A stretch of 64,000 nt of DNA from Brevinematales bacterium (GTDB lineage: Bacteria; Spirochaetota; Brevinematia; Brevinematales; GWF1-51-8): positions 1-64,000 of the forward strand of contig JAGVBZ010000037.1 of assembly GCA_020059465.1 (NCBI GenBank), read 5' to 3'. A program made the position numbers and the translations under genes. The stretch's first letter is position 1. Every line of letters starts with the position of its first letter. The notes below the pieces were generated by a model, which was given only the letters and a program-made list of their open reading frames with translations, searched no databases and was not told where the DNA came from. Of the stretch, positions 1 through 8,012 are shown one piece after another.

Positions 1-2478
1 TCTGTATTCAAAACGGTGTGTCGCGAGATTAAATTTCGAGGCCATCCCGAAAAGGAGGCTCATCGTCTCTTTTTTCAGGTTCGGGTCGCCTTTTTCCCAC
101 GCGATCACATGCTTCTCGAGGTAGTCGTAAAGAAGGTTTTGAATATCGTATTTCTCGAAATCCATCCCCGCGATATTGGTAAAGTCGATGATCCGTTCGA
201 GCCGTTTCAACTCGGCGGTATTCAGTTCGACTATCGCCGCATGCATCCTGCGCGACACGGATGCACGGATAATCGGGACCATATCATGGTAATCGATATC
301 GAGATTGGCGCGTTTCGCGGTCTGGATAATCTGTATCAGGCTGGTAAAGTCGTAATTCTCGATTCCGGTTTCCTCGAGCTTGTCAAGCTCGCTCAGGATA
401 TAATTATTGAGAAGTTCCTTCACCGCTACCTGATCTTTCTCAGACATCAGCACCTGAAGTTCGCGGAAAAGGTTGAGAACATCGAGATAGTCCTCGATTT
501 TCAGATCGACGCTGATCACTTTTTTATGCAGCGCGATCAGACTCTTTTCAAATATCCGGTTCAGAATTATTTCTTTCGTATCGTATTTCAGGTCGGTAAG
601 AGAGAAACTGTCCGTGAACCAGTCTCCGAAATCTTTGATCATATTTCTCGCGTTATCCTTCTCAATAATTTTATCGAGGTACTCCGCGAGGCTGTTATCG
701 ATGCATTTTTTCACAAACGTCTTGAAGGTGTTTTCGCTACGGAAAACATAGGCGATATATTCCGATTCTTCCCGGATGAGGGTGTCGTTAAATTCTATGA
801 CAAATTTATAGATTTGCCAACCGTCCTTATTATACATCTTATAATCACTCAATCGAAGGAGATACAGGTAATAGGGATGCAATTCGCCGATCTGGAAAGG
901 ATCGTTGACCATAATCCTTCCCGTCAGGTACTGATTGATAATCTTCTTATGATCGAACGCGAATTTGTCCACCCAGTTTTCGTATATCCATTTACCGTTC
1001 TGAAACTCCAAGATATTGCTCTTCGCGCGGGAAAGGATATGCAGGAACTGTTTCTTCGTATCGGGAGGAAGCACATCTTCGGCGAGTTCGATCGCGCGCG
1101 CGGCGTAACGCATATCCTGTACGGTCTCGATTCCCGATATCTCCGAGAAAAACCATCCGCAGCTGGTAAACATCAGCATCCCGTTATGAAGGGATTCCAT
1201 CAGGCGCAGGACAAACGTTTTATCGGCGGGGGACAGTTCCTGCGATGAATGCTCGGCGAAAAACCGTTCGACCGCATGCGCCCGCTCATCGCCCATCTCC
1301 GCCATCACCACATGAATGTACTCGTTCCGCGCGTTCCATATGTTTTTCAGCAGTTTGGAAAGTTCGCGTTCTGCAGTCTCGTACAGACGGTCGCGGAGGA
1401 AATCGAGGGCGTTCCTGAACGGTTCGCGCCAGCTCTGATTCCATCCCTCGCCGCCGCCTGTGGAGCATCCGCAGTCGCGCCGCCAACGGTCTACCCCGTG
1501 CGCGCAGCTCCACGCAGTGCCCAGTCCGTCGGTGCCTTCCTTCAATCGCACAAAATCCTGGGGAGGCTGTATCTCGAGGTATCGGCCGTAGTTTGTAAAA
1601 ATAAAGTCCTCATCCTTCCGGTTCTCATGGATGAGACGGGAGAGGCACATATCTCCGAAAGGCTCGTGGTGTCCGTATGTCTCCCCGTCGGTAGCCACAT
1701 TGACGAGGTGAACCGGTTTATCGGGATTATTATGCGCGAGGAGTTCCCCTCGGATATACTCGACTTTCCGTAAAAGATGCTCGAACGATAATTTATGCGC
1801 GATCCCGCCGTAGTAAAAAAACACCGCAATCTCTCCGTTCTTTTCCTTCAGTATATAAGGCTTGGAGGGGTCGATGGAGTTATTCGATACATCATGCCAT
1901 TGGTCGCTATTGAACGGACAGACCGCGTTCGCCTGAGTGGGCGATAGGATGATGTAGCGGATACCGTAATGGATCAGGAATTCCGCGACCTCGTCGTTGA
2001 CAGCCGTTTCGGCAAGCCAGATGCCCTCGGATTTCCTTCCGAAATGGTGTTCGAAGTATTTCAGGCCCCATTCGATCTGGGTGATCTTATCGGCGTTGCT
2101 GGCGAGCGGCATGATGATATGATTATACACCTGTGCAATGGCGTTACCGTGCCCGTTATTATCCAGCATGCTCTGGCGGTCGGCGTCGATGATTTTATCG
2201 TAGGTGTAACGGTCGTACTCCCGAAGCCATTCGAGCAGGGTAGGTCCGAAGTTAAAACTGATATAACGGTAATTATTTATTATTTCGTCGATACGCCCCA
2301 TATTGTCGATCACTCTCGATGCGGCGTTAGCGGCGTAGCATTGCTTGTTTATCCGTACGTTCCAGTTATGGTCGGGGTAGGCCGACGGCTGGCGGTCGAT
2401 CTCGTTGATCCACGGGTCTTCGCGCGGCGGCTGGTAAAAATGCCCGTGAAGGATTACATGAAGCTTGTTGTCCGGCAT
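1..2478 (-). CDS. GH57 family glycosidase with DUF3536 C-terminal region (3' end off the window)
   Basis: Read from an ATG at 2478 the minus strand is open without a stop to base 1, giving 826 residues with the C-terminus missing. The N-terminus carries the GH57 hallmark HGHFYQPP (residues 11-18). Further landmarks are WLAETAV (154-160, with Glu157 as the likely nucleophile) and ATDGETYGHH (about 262-271, with Asp264 as the likely acid/base). After about residue 350 the protein is long and helical, as in the DUF3536 group of proteins annotated as alpha-amylase/alpha-mannosidase. No signal peptide is visible, so it is probably cytoplasmic and acts on alpha-glucan such as glycogen. A good ribosome site (GGAGG) precedes the ATG. 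The exact substrate cannot be read from the sequence. Confidence 0.9.
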   Translation of the reverse strand, partial: MPDNKLHVILHGHFYQPPREDPWINEIDRQPSAYPDHNWNVRINKQCYAANAASRVIDNMGRIDEIINNYRYISFNFGPTLLEWLREYDRYTYDKIIDADRQSMLDNNGHGNAIAQVYNHIIMPLASNADKITQIEWGLKYFEHHFGRKSEGIWLAETAVNDEVAEFLIHYGIRYIILSPTQANAVCPFNSDQWHDVSNNSIDPSKPYILKEKNGEIAVFFYYGGIAHKLSFEHLLRKVEYIRGELLAHNNPDKPVHLVNVATDGETYGHHEPFGDMCLSRLIHENRKDEDFIFTNYGRYLEIQPPQDFVRLKEGTDGLGTAWSCAHGVDRWRRDCGCSTGGGEGWNQSWREPFRNALDFLRDRLYETAERELSKLLKNIWNARNEYIHVVMAEMGDERAHAVERFFAEHSSQELSPADKTFVLRLMESLHNGMLMFTSCGWFFSEISGIETVQDMRYAARAIELAEDVLPPDTKKQFLHILSRAKSNILEFQNGKWIYENWVDKFAFDHKKIINQYLTGRIMVNDPFQIGELHPYYLYLLRLSDYKMYNKDGWQIYKFVIEFNDTLIREESEYIAYVFRSENTFKTFVKKCIDNSLAEYLDKIIEKDNARNMIKDFGDWFTDSFSLTDLKYDTKEIILNRIFEKSLIALHKKVISVDLKIEDYLDVLNLFRELQVLMSEKDQVAVKELLNNYILSELDKLEETGIENYDFTSLIQIIQTAKRANLDIDYHDMVPIIRASVSRRMHAAIVELNTAELKRLERIIDFTNIAGMDFEKYDIQNLLYDYLEKHVIAWEKGDPNLKKETMSLLFGMASKFNLATHRFEYR

Positions 2479-2765
2479 AACGTCCTCCGGTTGATAAATC
2501 GATTGATATTTTATACGATTGAGGGCGAAATAGCAATATTTTATATCCTCCCGGCGGACGAGCATTTTCTGTACAATAAAGAAACCTTTCGCTCCTGTTT
2601 TGGATAGGCTGATTTTCGAAAGATGTTTAATTCATTTTATTTGACCATCCGTCAATTGGTTTTCATCATCAGAGAATAAAAAGAGGTGGTATGACAACAT
2701 AGAAAAAATTTTTCATTTCCCGCAATATTCCATAAAATTATTCGTTATATTATACAGAGGGAAAG

Positions 2766-3287
2766 ATGAAAGAACAACTGACGGAAACACTCGCTAACGA
2801 GAAGCCGAAGCTTCTGGGATACATACGCAAGCGTATGAATATCCTGATCAAGGATATTGAGCCGGAGGACATTCTACAGGAAGTATCGCTGAACCTCTTC
2901 AGCAAGCCGGACCTTCTTGCGCCGATAAGGAATCTCGCGGGCTATATCTACCGGTCGGTCAATAATTATATTATCGACCTTCACAGGAAGCGAGATGTAT
3001 CTGCGGCAGTGGAGGATTACGACGGAGATGAGGAGGAGTCTTTTTTAGGAGACCCGTCGGGCGGGGTTTATGAAACCTATGAACGGCAGGTTATCCAGAA
3101 TGCCCTTTTCGAAGCGCTTGCCGCTCTGCCGTCCGAGCAGCGGGAGATATGGATTGCGACCGAACTTGAAGGGTGCGAATTCCACGAAATCGCTGAGAGG
3201 ACGGGAATTCCGCTCGGGACGCTTCTCGCCCGAAAGAACCGTGCGAATAAGAAACTGCGAAAAATGCTGCAGAATTTTTATAGGTAA
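2766..3287 (+). CDS. ECF-type RNA polymerase sigma factor
   Basis: This 173-residue protein has the two-part build of a group 4 sigma factor. Region 2 spans about residues 12-80 (IEPEDILQEVSLNLF, then a stretch ending NYIIDLHRKR). A short acidic linker follows, then region 4 at about 115-165 (ALPSEQREIWIATELEGCEF, then GIPLGTLLARKNRANKKL as the helix-turn-helix). It would direct core RNA polymerase to a dedicated promoter set. The ATG follows a GAGGGA ribosome site. The next gene starts 14 bases downstream and encodes a small membrane protein, which makes a regulatory pair likely. The 287 bases upstream, shared with the divergent GH57 gene, hold AT-rich promoter-like sequence but no clear hexamer pair. 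Confidence 0.9.
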   Translation: MKEQLTETLANEKPKLLGYIRKRMNILIKDIEPEDILQEVSLNLFSKPDLLAPIRNLAGYIYRSVNNYIIDLHRKRDVSAAVEDYDGDEEESFLGDPSGGVYETYERQVIQNALFEALAALPSEQREIWIATELEGCEFHEIAERTGIPLGTLLARKNRANKKLRKMLQNFYR

Positions 3288-3301
3288 CAAGGAGGAACAT
3301 T

Positions 3302-3742
3302 ATGGGAAAAGAAGATTTTTGCGAAGACAGCGATATGCCTAAATTCCTCAAGGGAAAATCTCCGCTTGAAAAAGGTCTGATGATAGCGGGAATGGTGATT
3401 CTGGGAATTATTGCCGCGGTTGCATTTGCGGCGGTATTCGGATGGGTGGTCATGCTGCTCTGGAACTGGCTGATGCCGCTGTTGTTCGGACTGAAAACAA
3501 TCGGCTACTGGGAAGCGTTCGGCGTATTGCTCCTGTCGAAAATTCTATTCAGCGGATTTCATAGCGGCGGCGGGAATAAAGATGATAAGGATAGCCGCCA
3601 TTTCAAGCGATGGATGAAGCATGAATGGAAAAGCGCACCGTCGCGCGAGGAGTGGAAGGAGTTCCGGAATTACTGGAATGAAAAAGGTAAGGAAGAATTC
3701 GATGAATATATTCGAACGAAAAAGGAAGAACCGAAGCAGTAA
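3302..3742 (+). CDS. small membrane protein paired with the ECF sigma factor
   Basis: The 146-residue product has a short charged N-terminus and a hydrophobic block at about residues 25-85 that fits two membrane helices (containing MLLWNWLMPLLFG and LLLLSKILFSG). A Gly-rich turn and a strongly charged helical tail of about 55 residues follow. I recall similar small proteins beside sigma factors in other environmental bacteria, but no enzymatic motif is present. It starts 14 bases after the sigma gene with its own GGAGG site and ends at a strong terminator, so the two form a two-gene operon. A role in holding or releasing the sigma factor is an inference. No zinc-finger anti-sigma motif (HxxxCxxC) is present. 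Confidence 0.75.
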   Translation: MGKEDFCEDSDMPKFLKGKSPLEKGLMIAGMVILGIIAAVAFAAVFGWVVMLLWNWLMPLLFGLKTIGYWEAFGVLLLSKILFSGFHSGGGNKDDKDSRHFKRWMKHEWKSAPSREEWKEFRNYWNEKGKEEFDEYIRTKKEEPKQ

Positions 3743-3750
3743 GATCAGTA

Positions 3751-3780
3751 AAAACCGCCGGAAACGGCGGTTTTTTATTT
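3751..3780 (+). terminator. rho-independent terminator of the sigma-factor operon
   Basis: The stem AACCGCCG / CGGCGGTT encloses a GAAA loop and is followed by a T-rich run. It lies 9 bases after the stop codon of the membrane protein gene. Confidence 0.9.
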
Positions 3781-3877
3781 TAAAAGATTCATCATTATTT
3801 TTAGAAAACACTGCGCGAATTAGTTGAGTTTTACATTGCATGGATTTATAATTAGAAAAATCAATAAGGGAAAGTTT

Positions 3878-4390
3878 ATGGAATCCAATAGGAAAGTTTT
3901 GGTAATCGATGACGAGCCTAATGTACTTAACATAGTTTCGCGGTTTCTTACCTCGAAGGATTTTATGGTTGCCGCGGCTCCCAACGGTGACGAAGGGATG
4001 AGATTATTTTCCCGGTTTTCTCCAAATATTGTCCTGGTCGATATCAGGATGGAGGGAAAGAACGGTTTTGAAGTAATGGAAGCAATATCCAAAGAAAAGC
4101 CCGACTTTCCGATAATTGTTATCACAGGTTCGAACGATGTAAAGGACGCGCTGAGGGCGATGGAACTGGGGGCATGGGACTATATTATCAAGCCGATGAT
4201 CGATATCGAGGAACTGTATCTGCGTCTCTTAAAGGCCTTTGAAAAACTGGATCTGCTCGAACAGAACCGTAAACATAAGGAATACCTCGAACAGGAAATT
4301 AAGGTTAGGACGGAGAAGCTGGAATCCCGGATAAAGGAACTGGAGGAGCAATTGGAAAAGATGGTAGAAGAAAAAGGGAAGAAATGCTAA
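3878..4390 (+). CDS. response regulator: receiver domain with coiled-coil tail
   Basis: Residues 5-125 form a CheY-like receiver with all key positions: the acidic pair Asp11/Asp12, phospho-acceptor Asp55 (in VLVDIRM), Thr83 and Lys105 (in YIIKP). The remaining 45 or so residues are charged and heptad-like, predicting a coiled coil, with no DNA-binding or enzymatic output domain. It is therefore likely a single-domain signalling adaptor. I chose the ATG at 3878, preceded by AAGGGA, over an in-frame ATG at 3824: the earlier start would add an 18-residue tail that matches nothing in receivers. No histidine kinase is adjacent, so its partner is encoded elsewhere. Confidence 0.88.
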   Translation: MESNRKVLVIDDEPNVLNIVSRFLTSKDFMVAAAPNGDEGMRLFSRFSPNIVLVDIRMEGKNGFEVMEAISKEKPDFPIIVITGSNDVKDALRAMELGAWDYIIKPMIDIEELYLRLLKAFEKLDLLEQNRKHKEYLEQEIKVRTEKLESRIKELEEQLEKMVEEKGKKC

Positions 4391-4581
4391 TACTCTTTCC
4401 TGAATTTTCTGACCATTACTTCAATCCGTGAACATTGCTCGGTAATATGTTTGAGCAGTTCGGCAATATCGGATTCGTCGGCGGCCTCATCCGCTTCTTC
4501 AAGCTTCTCATGTAAAAATCTCATGGTCTGCAACTCATCCGTTATCAGTTTTAGCTGTTCGAGGCGTTCTTCGTTGATCAT
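4387..4581 (-). CDS. small coiled-coil protein of unknown function
   Basis: A 64-residue, highly charged, Leu/Glu-rich reading frame that would form one or two amphipathic helices. I do not recognise a family. It converges with the response regulator gene, overlapping its end by four bases. Its start codon overlaps the stop of a 33-codon frame just upstream in an ATGA arrangement, which suggests translational coupling. The ribosome site of its own is weak (GGGA). The composition resembles real small helical proteins, but homology was not tested. Confidence 0.5.
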   Translation of the reverse strand: MINEERLEQLKLITDELQTMRFLHEKLEEADEAADESDIAELLKHITEQCSRIEVMVRKFRKEY

Positions 4582-4679
4582 GATTTTTCCCGGTAATTAA
4601 TGCCGGCGGGGATTGTTTCTTTTAAGCGCCCCGAAGGGCATAAGAAAAAACTCAGTTTTAACGAGTTTGTTTTTATCAT
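4578..4679 (-). CDS. 33-residue small ORF, possible leader peptide coupled to the downstream coiled-coil gene
   Basis: A strong Shine-Dalgarno sequence (AAGGAGG) lies six bases before an ATG at 4679. The 33-codon frame ends in TGA, and its bases 4578-4581 form ATGA with the start of the 64-residue gene. Inside the frame the minus strand shows an inverted repeat AAACTC / GAGTTT followed by a T-run, and a GCCC-TTCG-GGGC hairpin. Such an arrangement could be a translated leader, or simply a small gene. Coding is supported only by the ribosome site and the coupling. Confidence 0.35.
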   Translation of the reverse strand: MIKTNSLKLSFFLCPSGRLKETIPAGINYREKS

Positions 4680-4846
4680 AGAGGGCCTCCTTTTTAAAGG
4701 GATACCGTAAATGATTAATATATATAAACCCGCCGGCAAAGTATTGTATAAGGAAAGTTATTCCTTGTCAAGCTTATCTGTCAACGGGTCAGGTATGGGA
4801 AATGGGTATCGGATTCAAAGAACTATCCGTACTGAATGGAGGAACA

Positions 4847-5860
4847 ATGCCCTGCGATGAGAAAGAAATGACTCCGTTATTTCAGTTATATGCGAATGTC
4901 GGGAAACTGATCACGTCCTCGCTGGATTTGAACGAGATTCTGGAAGGTATCATGAAAGAAGTGCGCTTTTTCTTTCAGCCGGAGAACTGGAGTTTGTTCA
5001 GGCTCGATCCGGCTTCGAGCCAGCTTTTTTTCATGATTGCAGAGGGCGTGGAATTTGAGACTGTTAAAAATATTCAGCTTCGTCTCAACGAAGGAATCGC
5101 CGGAACTGTCGCGGCTACCAATCATTATATCTATGTACCGGATACCGCGCAGGATACCCGTTTTTCAAACCGGGTCGATCAGGCAACCGGGTACGTGACA
5201 AAATCCATTATCGCGGTTCCGGTCACATTTCGCGACAGGGTTTTCGGAGTTCTGGAAGTTATTAACCCGCATGAAAATGAATGCATATTTACAAAGGCGG
5301 ATCTCATGATCCTGCAAACCATCGCGGATTTCGCGGCAATCGCTTTTGCCAATTCTGCCGCATATAGTCTATCCGCAGAGCTTGCGGAACGCGATCCGTT
5401 GACAGGCCTTTATAACCGCTCCAAACTCGATAAGCTGGTCGATTATTGCAACAGCGGCTCAGCCCCCCATAGAAGACAGCAGGATTGTAATCTGACCACC
5501 ATCGCGGTATTTATCGATATGAATAATTTTAAGGAAGTGAACGATCAATTCGGGCATCGTGAGGGCGATATAGTATTAAAGGATGCCGCGAATCTCTTCC
5601 GTACGTTCCTGCGGCATGACGATTATATCTTCCGTATCGGGGGGGATGAATTCCTGATACTGATAAATATCCGCGAGAAAAATACGATCTCGATTATTCT
5701 GGATCGCCTGAATTCCAAACTCCCGAAACAGTCGCGTGAATTCGCCGAGTCGCATCACGGCATCACCTTTTCTTACGGTATCGCGCAGGGAAGGACGGAT
5801 CAGTTGAGCGATGTGATTCATCGCGCGGATGAAGAAATGTATCGAATGAAAAATAAATAG
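4847..5860 (+). CDS. GAF-GGDEF diguanylate cyclase
   Basis: The 337-residue protein has an N-terminal GAF sensor domain (about 20-172, with the typical GIAGTVAATNHYIYVPD segment) and a C-terminal GGDEF domain (about 183-335). The catalytic motif GGDEF is intact at 265-269. An RxxD inhibitory site (Arg256 to Asp259) sits exactly five residues before it, so product inhibition by c-di-GMP is expected. It makes c-di-GMP from two GTP in the cytoplasm in response to whatever the GAF domain binds. I chose the ATG at 4847, which has GGAGG five bases upstream, over an in-frame ATG at 4802 lacking a ribosome site. An SPFH protein follows 19 bases later, so the two are probably co-transcribed. Confidence 0.92.
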   Translation: MPCDEKEMTPLFQLYANVGKLITSSLDLNEILEGIMKEVRFFFQPENWSLFRLDPASSQLFFMIAEGVEFETVKNIQLRLNEGIAGTVAATNHYIYVPDTAQDTRFSNRVDQATGYVTKSIIAVPVTFRDRVFGVLEVINPHENECIFTKADLMILQTIADFAAIAFANSAAYSLSAELAERDPLTGLYNRSKLDKLVDYCNSGSAPHRRQQDCNLTTIAVFIDMNNFKEVNDQFGHREGDIVLKDAANLFRTFLRHDDYIFRIGGDEFLILINIREKNTISIILDRLNSKLPKQSREFAESHHGITFSYGIAQGRTDQLSDVIHRADEEMYRMKNK

Positions 5861-5879
5861 AAAATAGTAGGAGGGAGTT

Positions 5880-6815
5880 ATGTTATTTGTTATAGGCGTA
5901 CTCGGGTTAATAGTGGGTATAGGCGTGATGCTTCTGGGGCCGAAGAGGCTTAACCAGGACCCAAAGAAAGTTGCGATGGGAGCCGGGGTGACTCTTGTTG
6001 TTTCGATTTTCGCGATGTTATCCCAGATGATAGTGATTATCGATTCCGGCGAAGTCGGAGTTCCGGTTGTATTCGGAAAGGTACAAGATAACTTCTTTAT
6101 GCCCGGACTAAGTCTTAAGAATCCGTTCGCGGAAATCATTATTTATCCCACACGTTTGCGGGAGTTCAGCCTGACGCAGACTAAAGCTTATGACGACAGC
6201 GATGTCGGCGGCGGAGTGCCTGTGAAAACGAAGGACGATCTGACGGTTACGATCGATTCGACTATCTGGTACTATGTTAATTCTGAAAAAGCGGGGTATG
6301 TGTATGCTAATGTCGCTAAATCGATCGAAGACCTCGAGCGGGGAATCCTTGTTCCGGCGGTGCGTACAATTATCCGCGACATCTGCAGTAAATATACGAT
6401 GAAGGATATTTATTCCACCTACCGGAATGAGGTTCAGAATGAGATAGAAAGCAATATCAGCGAGGTTCTCGCCGCTAAGGGTATTATCATCGACCGTTTC
6501 ATGCTCCGTAACGTTCTCCTGCCTAAATCAATCGACGAGGCCATTCAACTCAAGATACAGGCTCAACAGGAAGCTGAGGCGATGGAGTATAAGAAGCAGA
6601 AAGCGATGATGGAGGCCGAGATCAAGATTGTCGAGGCGGAAGGGCTCGCGAAGGCGCAGAAGATCATCAATTCGACGTTAAGCGCTAATTACCTCCAGCA
6701 CGAGGCGATCCAGGCTTACCAGACCCTCGCCGGCTCGGACAATACGACGTTTATCATTATGCCGACCAGTCCCAACGGTGTAGGCCTGCCGATTATCATG
6801 GGTGGAACTAAGTAG
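5880..6815 (+). CDS. SPFH/prohibitin-family membrane protein
   Basis: The 311-residue product starts with two hydrophobic helices (about 2-20 and 33-54). An SPFH/Band 7 domain follows (about 50-240, with VVFGKVQDNFFMPGLSL and RDICSKYTMKDIYSTYR). A helical Ala/Glu-rich segment (AEAMEYKKQKAMMEAEIKIV) typical of prohibitins and stomatins comes next. Such proteins form ring-like scaffolds at the inner membrane and often modulate proteases or membrane organisation. The ribosome site GGAGG precedes the ATG. It lies directly downstream of the diguanylate cyclase and ends at a strong terminator. No NfeD or FtsH gene is next to it, so the membrane partner cannot be named. Confidence 0.88.
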   Translation: MLFVIGVLGLIVGIGVMLLGPKRLNQDPKKVAMGAGVTLVVSIFAMLSQMIVIIDSGEVGVPVVFGKVQDNFFMPGLSLKNPFAEIIIYPTRLREFSLTQTKAYDDSDVGGGVPVKTKDDLTVTIDSTIWYYVNSEKAGYVYANVAKSIEDLERGILVPAVRTIIRDICSKYTMKDIYSTYRNEVQNEIESNISEVLAAKGIIIDRFMLRNVLLPKSIDEAIQLKIQAQQEAEAMEYKKQKAMMEAEIKIVEAEGLAKAQKIINSTLSANYLQHEAIQAYQTLAGSDNTTFIIMPTSPNGVGLPIIMGGTK

Positions 6816-6824
6816 ATATACTCT

Positions 6825-6855
6825 AAAAAGGGCTGTCTTACTGACAGCCCTTTTT
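6825..6855 (+). terminator. rho-independent terminator after the SPFH gene
   Basis: The inverted repeat AAAAAGGGCTGTC / GACAGCCCTTTTT has a TTACT loop. With A-run and T-run on the two sides it can act in both directions, serving the SPFH gene and the decayed gene on the other strand. Confidence 0.9.
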
Positions 6856-6871
6856 CTATGATTGAGACATT

Positions 6872-7175
6872 AATCTGAATCGGTTCGATAGGCGCGCCGT
6901 TTTCTTCGATAAACGCGACGGTTATGCCTTTCGAGGGACTGTTCGGTTCGATGATTACGTTTCTCCCTTTGATCGATGCGAGGACATCGTCTACCTCGAA
7001 CGCGATATGCGGAACGGTTTTTACCAGTACTGGCAACGGGCAATCGTCTTCATAACGCATCCATTCGATCCCGAATTCGCTGTCGCGTACCCGTAGTGAA
7101 ATATTTTACAGTCCGGGAGATAAAACCCGCCCCGATATTTTTCGCTGCGGGAATGTCAGGATAATGGTACTTGAA
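6872..7175 (-). pseudogene. decayed VOC/glyoxalase-fold gene
   Basis: The stretch WMRYEDDCPLPVLVKTVPHI followed by AFEVDD, NVIIEPNSPS and TVAFIEENGAPIE is characteristic of a family of short (about 100 residues) VOC-fold proteins. Upstream the expected N-terminal part (FKYHYPDIPAAKNIGAGFIS) is readable only in a different frame. The switch falls near 7095-7110, next to an in-frame TAA. No ATG or GTG with a ribosome site stands where the protein should begin. At the 3' end the frame lacks a stop at the usual place and runs into the terminator. The combined frameshift, missing start and missing stop indicate a pseudogene. An assembly error could explain the frameshift but not all three defects. 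Confidence 0.6.
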
Positions 7176-7187
7176 ATATATACTGTA

Positions 7188-7652
7188 TTATTTATAGAAC
7201 CCGCTGTATTTTTTTGCCGACATCGCATCAATGAAATGCTGTAATCCTTTTTCTTTGATAAGCCCGATATTCTCGATATTCTGGGTTCCGTTGACGGGTT
7301 TTAGCCAGTCAAGGGTATCGCAGTTTTCGGAATGCACGCATTCCCAGCATCCGTCGATACCTTTCTCAACGCAGCATTTTCGGATACTACATCCCCCGGA
7401 GCCGCCGCCGTTCTTACAGGAGTTCCCGCAGGACATGTTGTCCCATGCCCGGAGTGTCTCCAAGCATTCCCTGCTAAACTCGAACGCATTCATCTCGGGG
7501 ACTAATCCCGGCAGTTTCGGTCCCCATTCGGCGAATTTCACTTCCTCGAATTCCTGCACGACCTGTGCGGCGAGTTCGCGGATTTTTCCGACCCGGATAA
7601 AACAATTCGCGCAGTATAACCCGCAGTAACTGACTTCGTTCGCGGTCATCAT
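7188..7652 (-). CDS. DUF3795-type cysteine-rich protein
   Basis: The 154-residue protein opens with VSYCGLYCANCF, the N-terminal signature of DUF3795 proteins. It has further Cys clusters (MSCGNSCKNGGGSGGCSIRKC, broken here into MSCGNSC and GGCSIRKCCVEKG, then CWECVHSENC). The spacing suggests metal or iron-sulfur binding. The biochemical function of the family is not established to my knowledge. The start at 7652 has GGGGAG just upstream; a second ATG follows directly. It stands alone between tRNA-Leu and the decayed VOC gene, on the same strand as both. Confidence 0.85.
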   Translation of the reverse strand: MMTANEVSYCGLYCANCFIRVGKIRELAAQVVQEFEEVKFAEWGPKLPGLVPEMNAFEFSRECLETLRAWDNMSCGNSCKNGGGSGGCSIRKCCVEKGIDGCWECVHSENCDTLDWLKPVNGTQNIENIGLIKEKGLQHFIDAMSAKKYSGFYK

Positions 7653-7708
7653 TCTCCCCTTTTACTCGTATGATTGATTATTTTATATGGCTGGGTATGA
7701 TTTATCAA

Positions 7709-7740
7709 GAAAATAAAAAGCCGCCCGAAACGGACGGCTT
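7709..7740 (-). terminator. rho-independent terminator of tRNA-Leu
   Basis: On the minus strand AGCCGTCC / GGGCGGCT flank a short loop, followed by TTTTTATTTT. It begins a few bases after the 3' end of the tRNA gene. Confidence 0.9.
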
Positions 7741-7744
7741 AGAT

Positions 7745-7828
7745 TGCCCAGGACAAGACTTGAACTTGCACGAGATTGCTCCCACTAGCCCCTCAAGCTA
7801 GCGTGTCTACCAATTCCACCACCTGGGC
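7745..7828 (-). tRNA. tRNA-Leu (anticodon GAG)
   Basis: The minus strand folds as a class II tRNA. The acceptor arms are GCCCAGG / CCTGGGC with discriminator A, and the D-arm contains GGTGGAATTGGTAGACACG. The anticodon stem CTAGC / GCTAG encloses TTGAGGG (anticodon GAG). A long variable arm and the T-loop TTCAAGT follow. It closely matches bacterial tRNA-Leu(GAG). The 3' CCA is not encoded. Confidence 0.97.
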
Positions 7829-7872
7829 GAAGACAGCCGGATAAGAATAAACTCCCTATACTGCCGACAAAG

Positions 7873-7901
7873 ATTATATATTATTCCGGGCGCTTCGTCA
7901 A
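7873..7901 (-). promoter_or_regulatory. sigma-70 promoter of tRNA-Leu
   Basis: On the minus strand TTGACG, a 17-base spacer and a perfect TATAAT lie about 45 bases before the mature tRNA 5' end. Confidence 0.85.
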
Positions 7902-8012
7902 AGTTTTATTTAATATTTTTCCGCCGGCTCTCCATCACTTTTTTGCATTTTTCTTTGAACAGGTGTAAACTCAACTTTTCAATTTTCTATAGGGATTCAC
8001 AGGAGTACTCAT

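Noticed and set aside
16..2607. Long plus-strand open frames (16-1248, 1249-1773, 1969-2607) at the left edge
   Set aside because: They lie opposite the GH57 gene, have no family signature and poor starts; the minus strand shows clear GH57 motifs in one unbroken frame.
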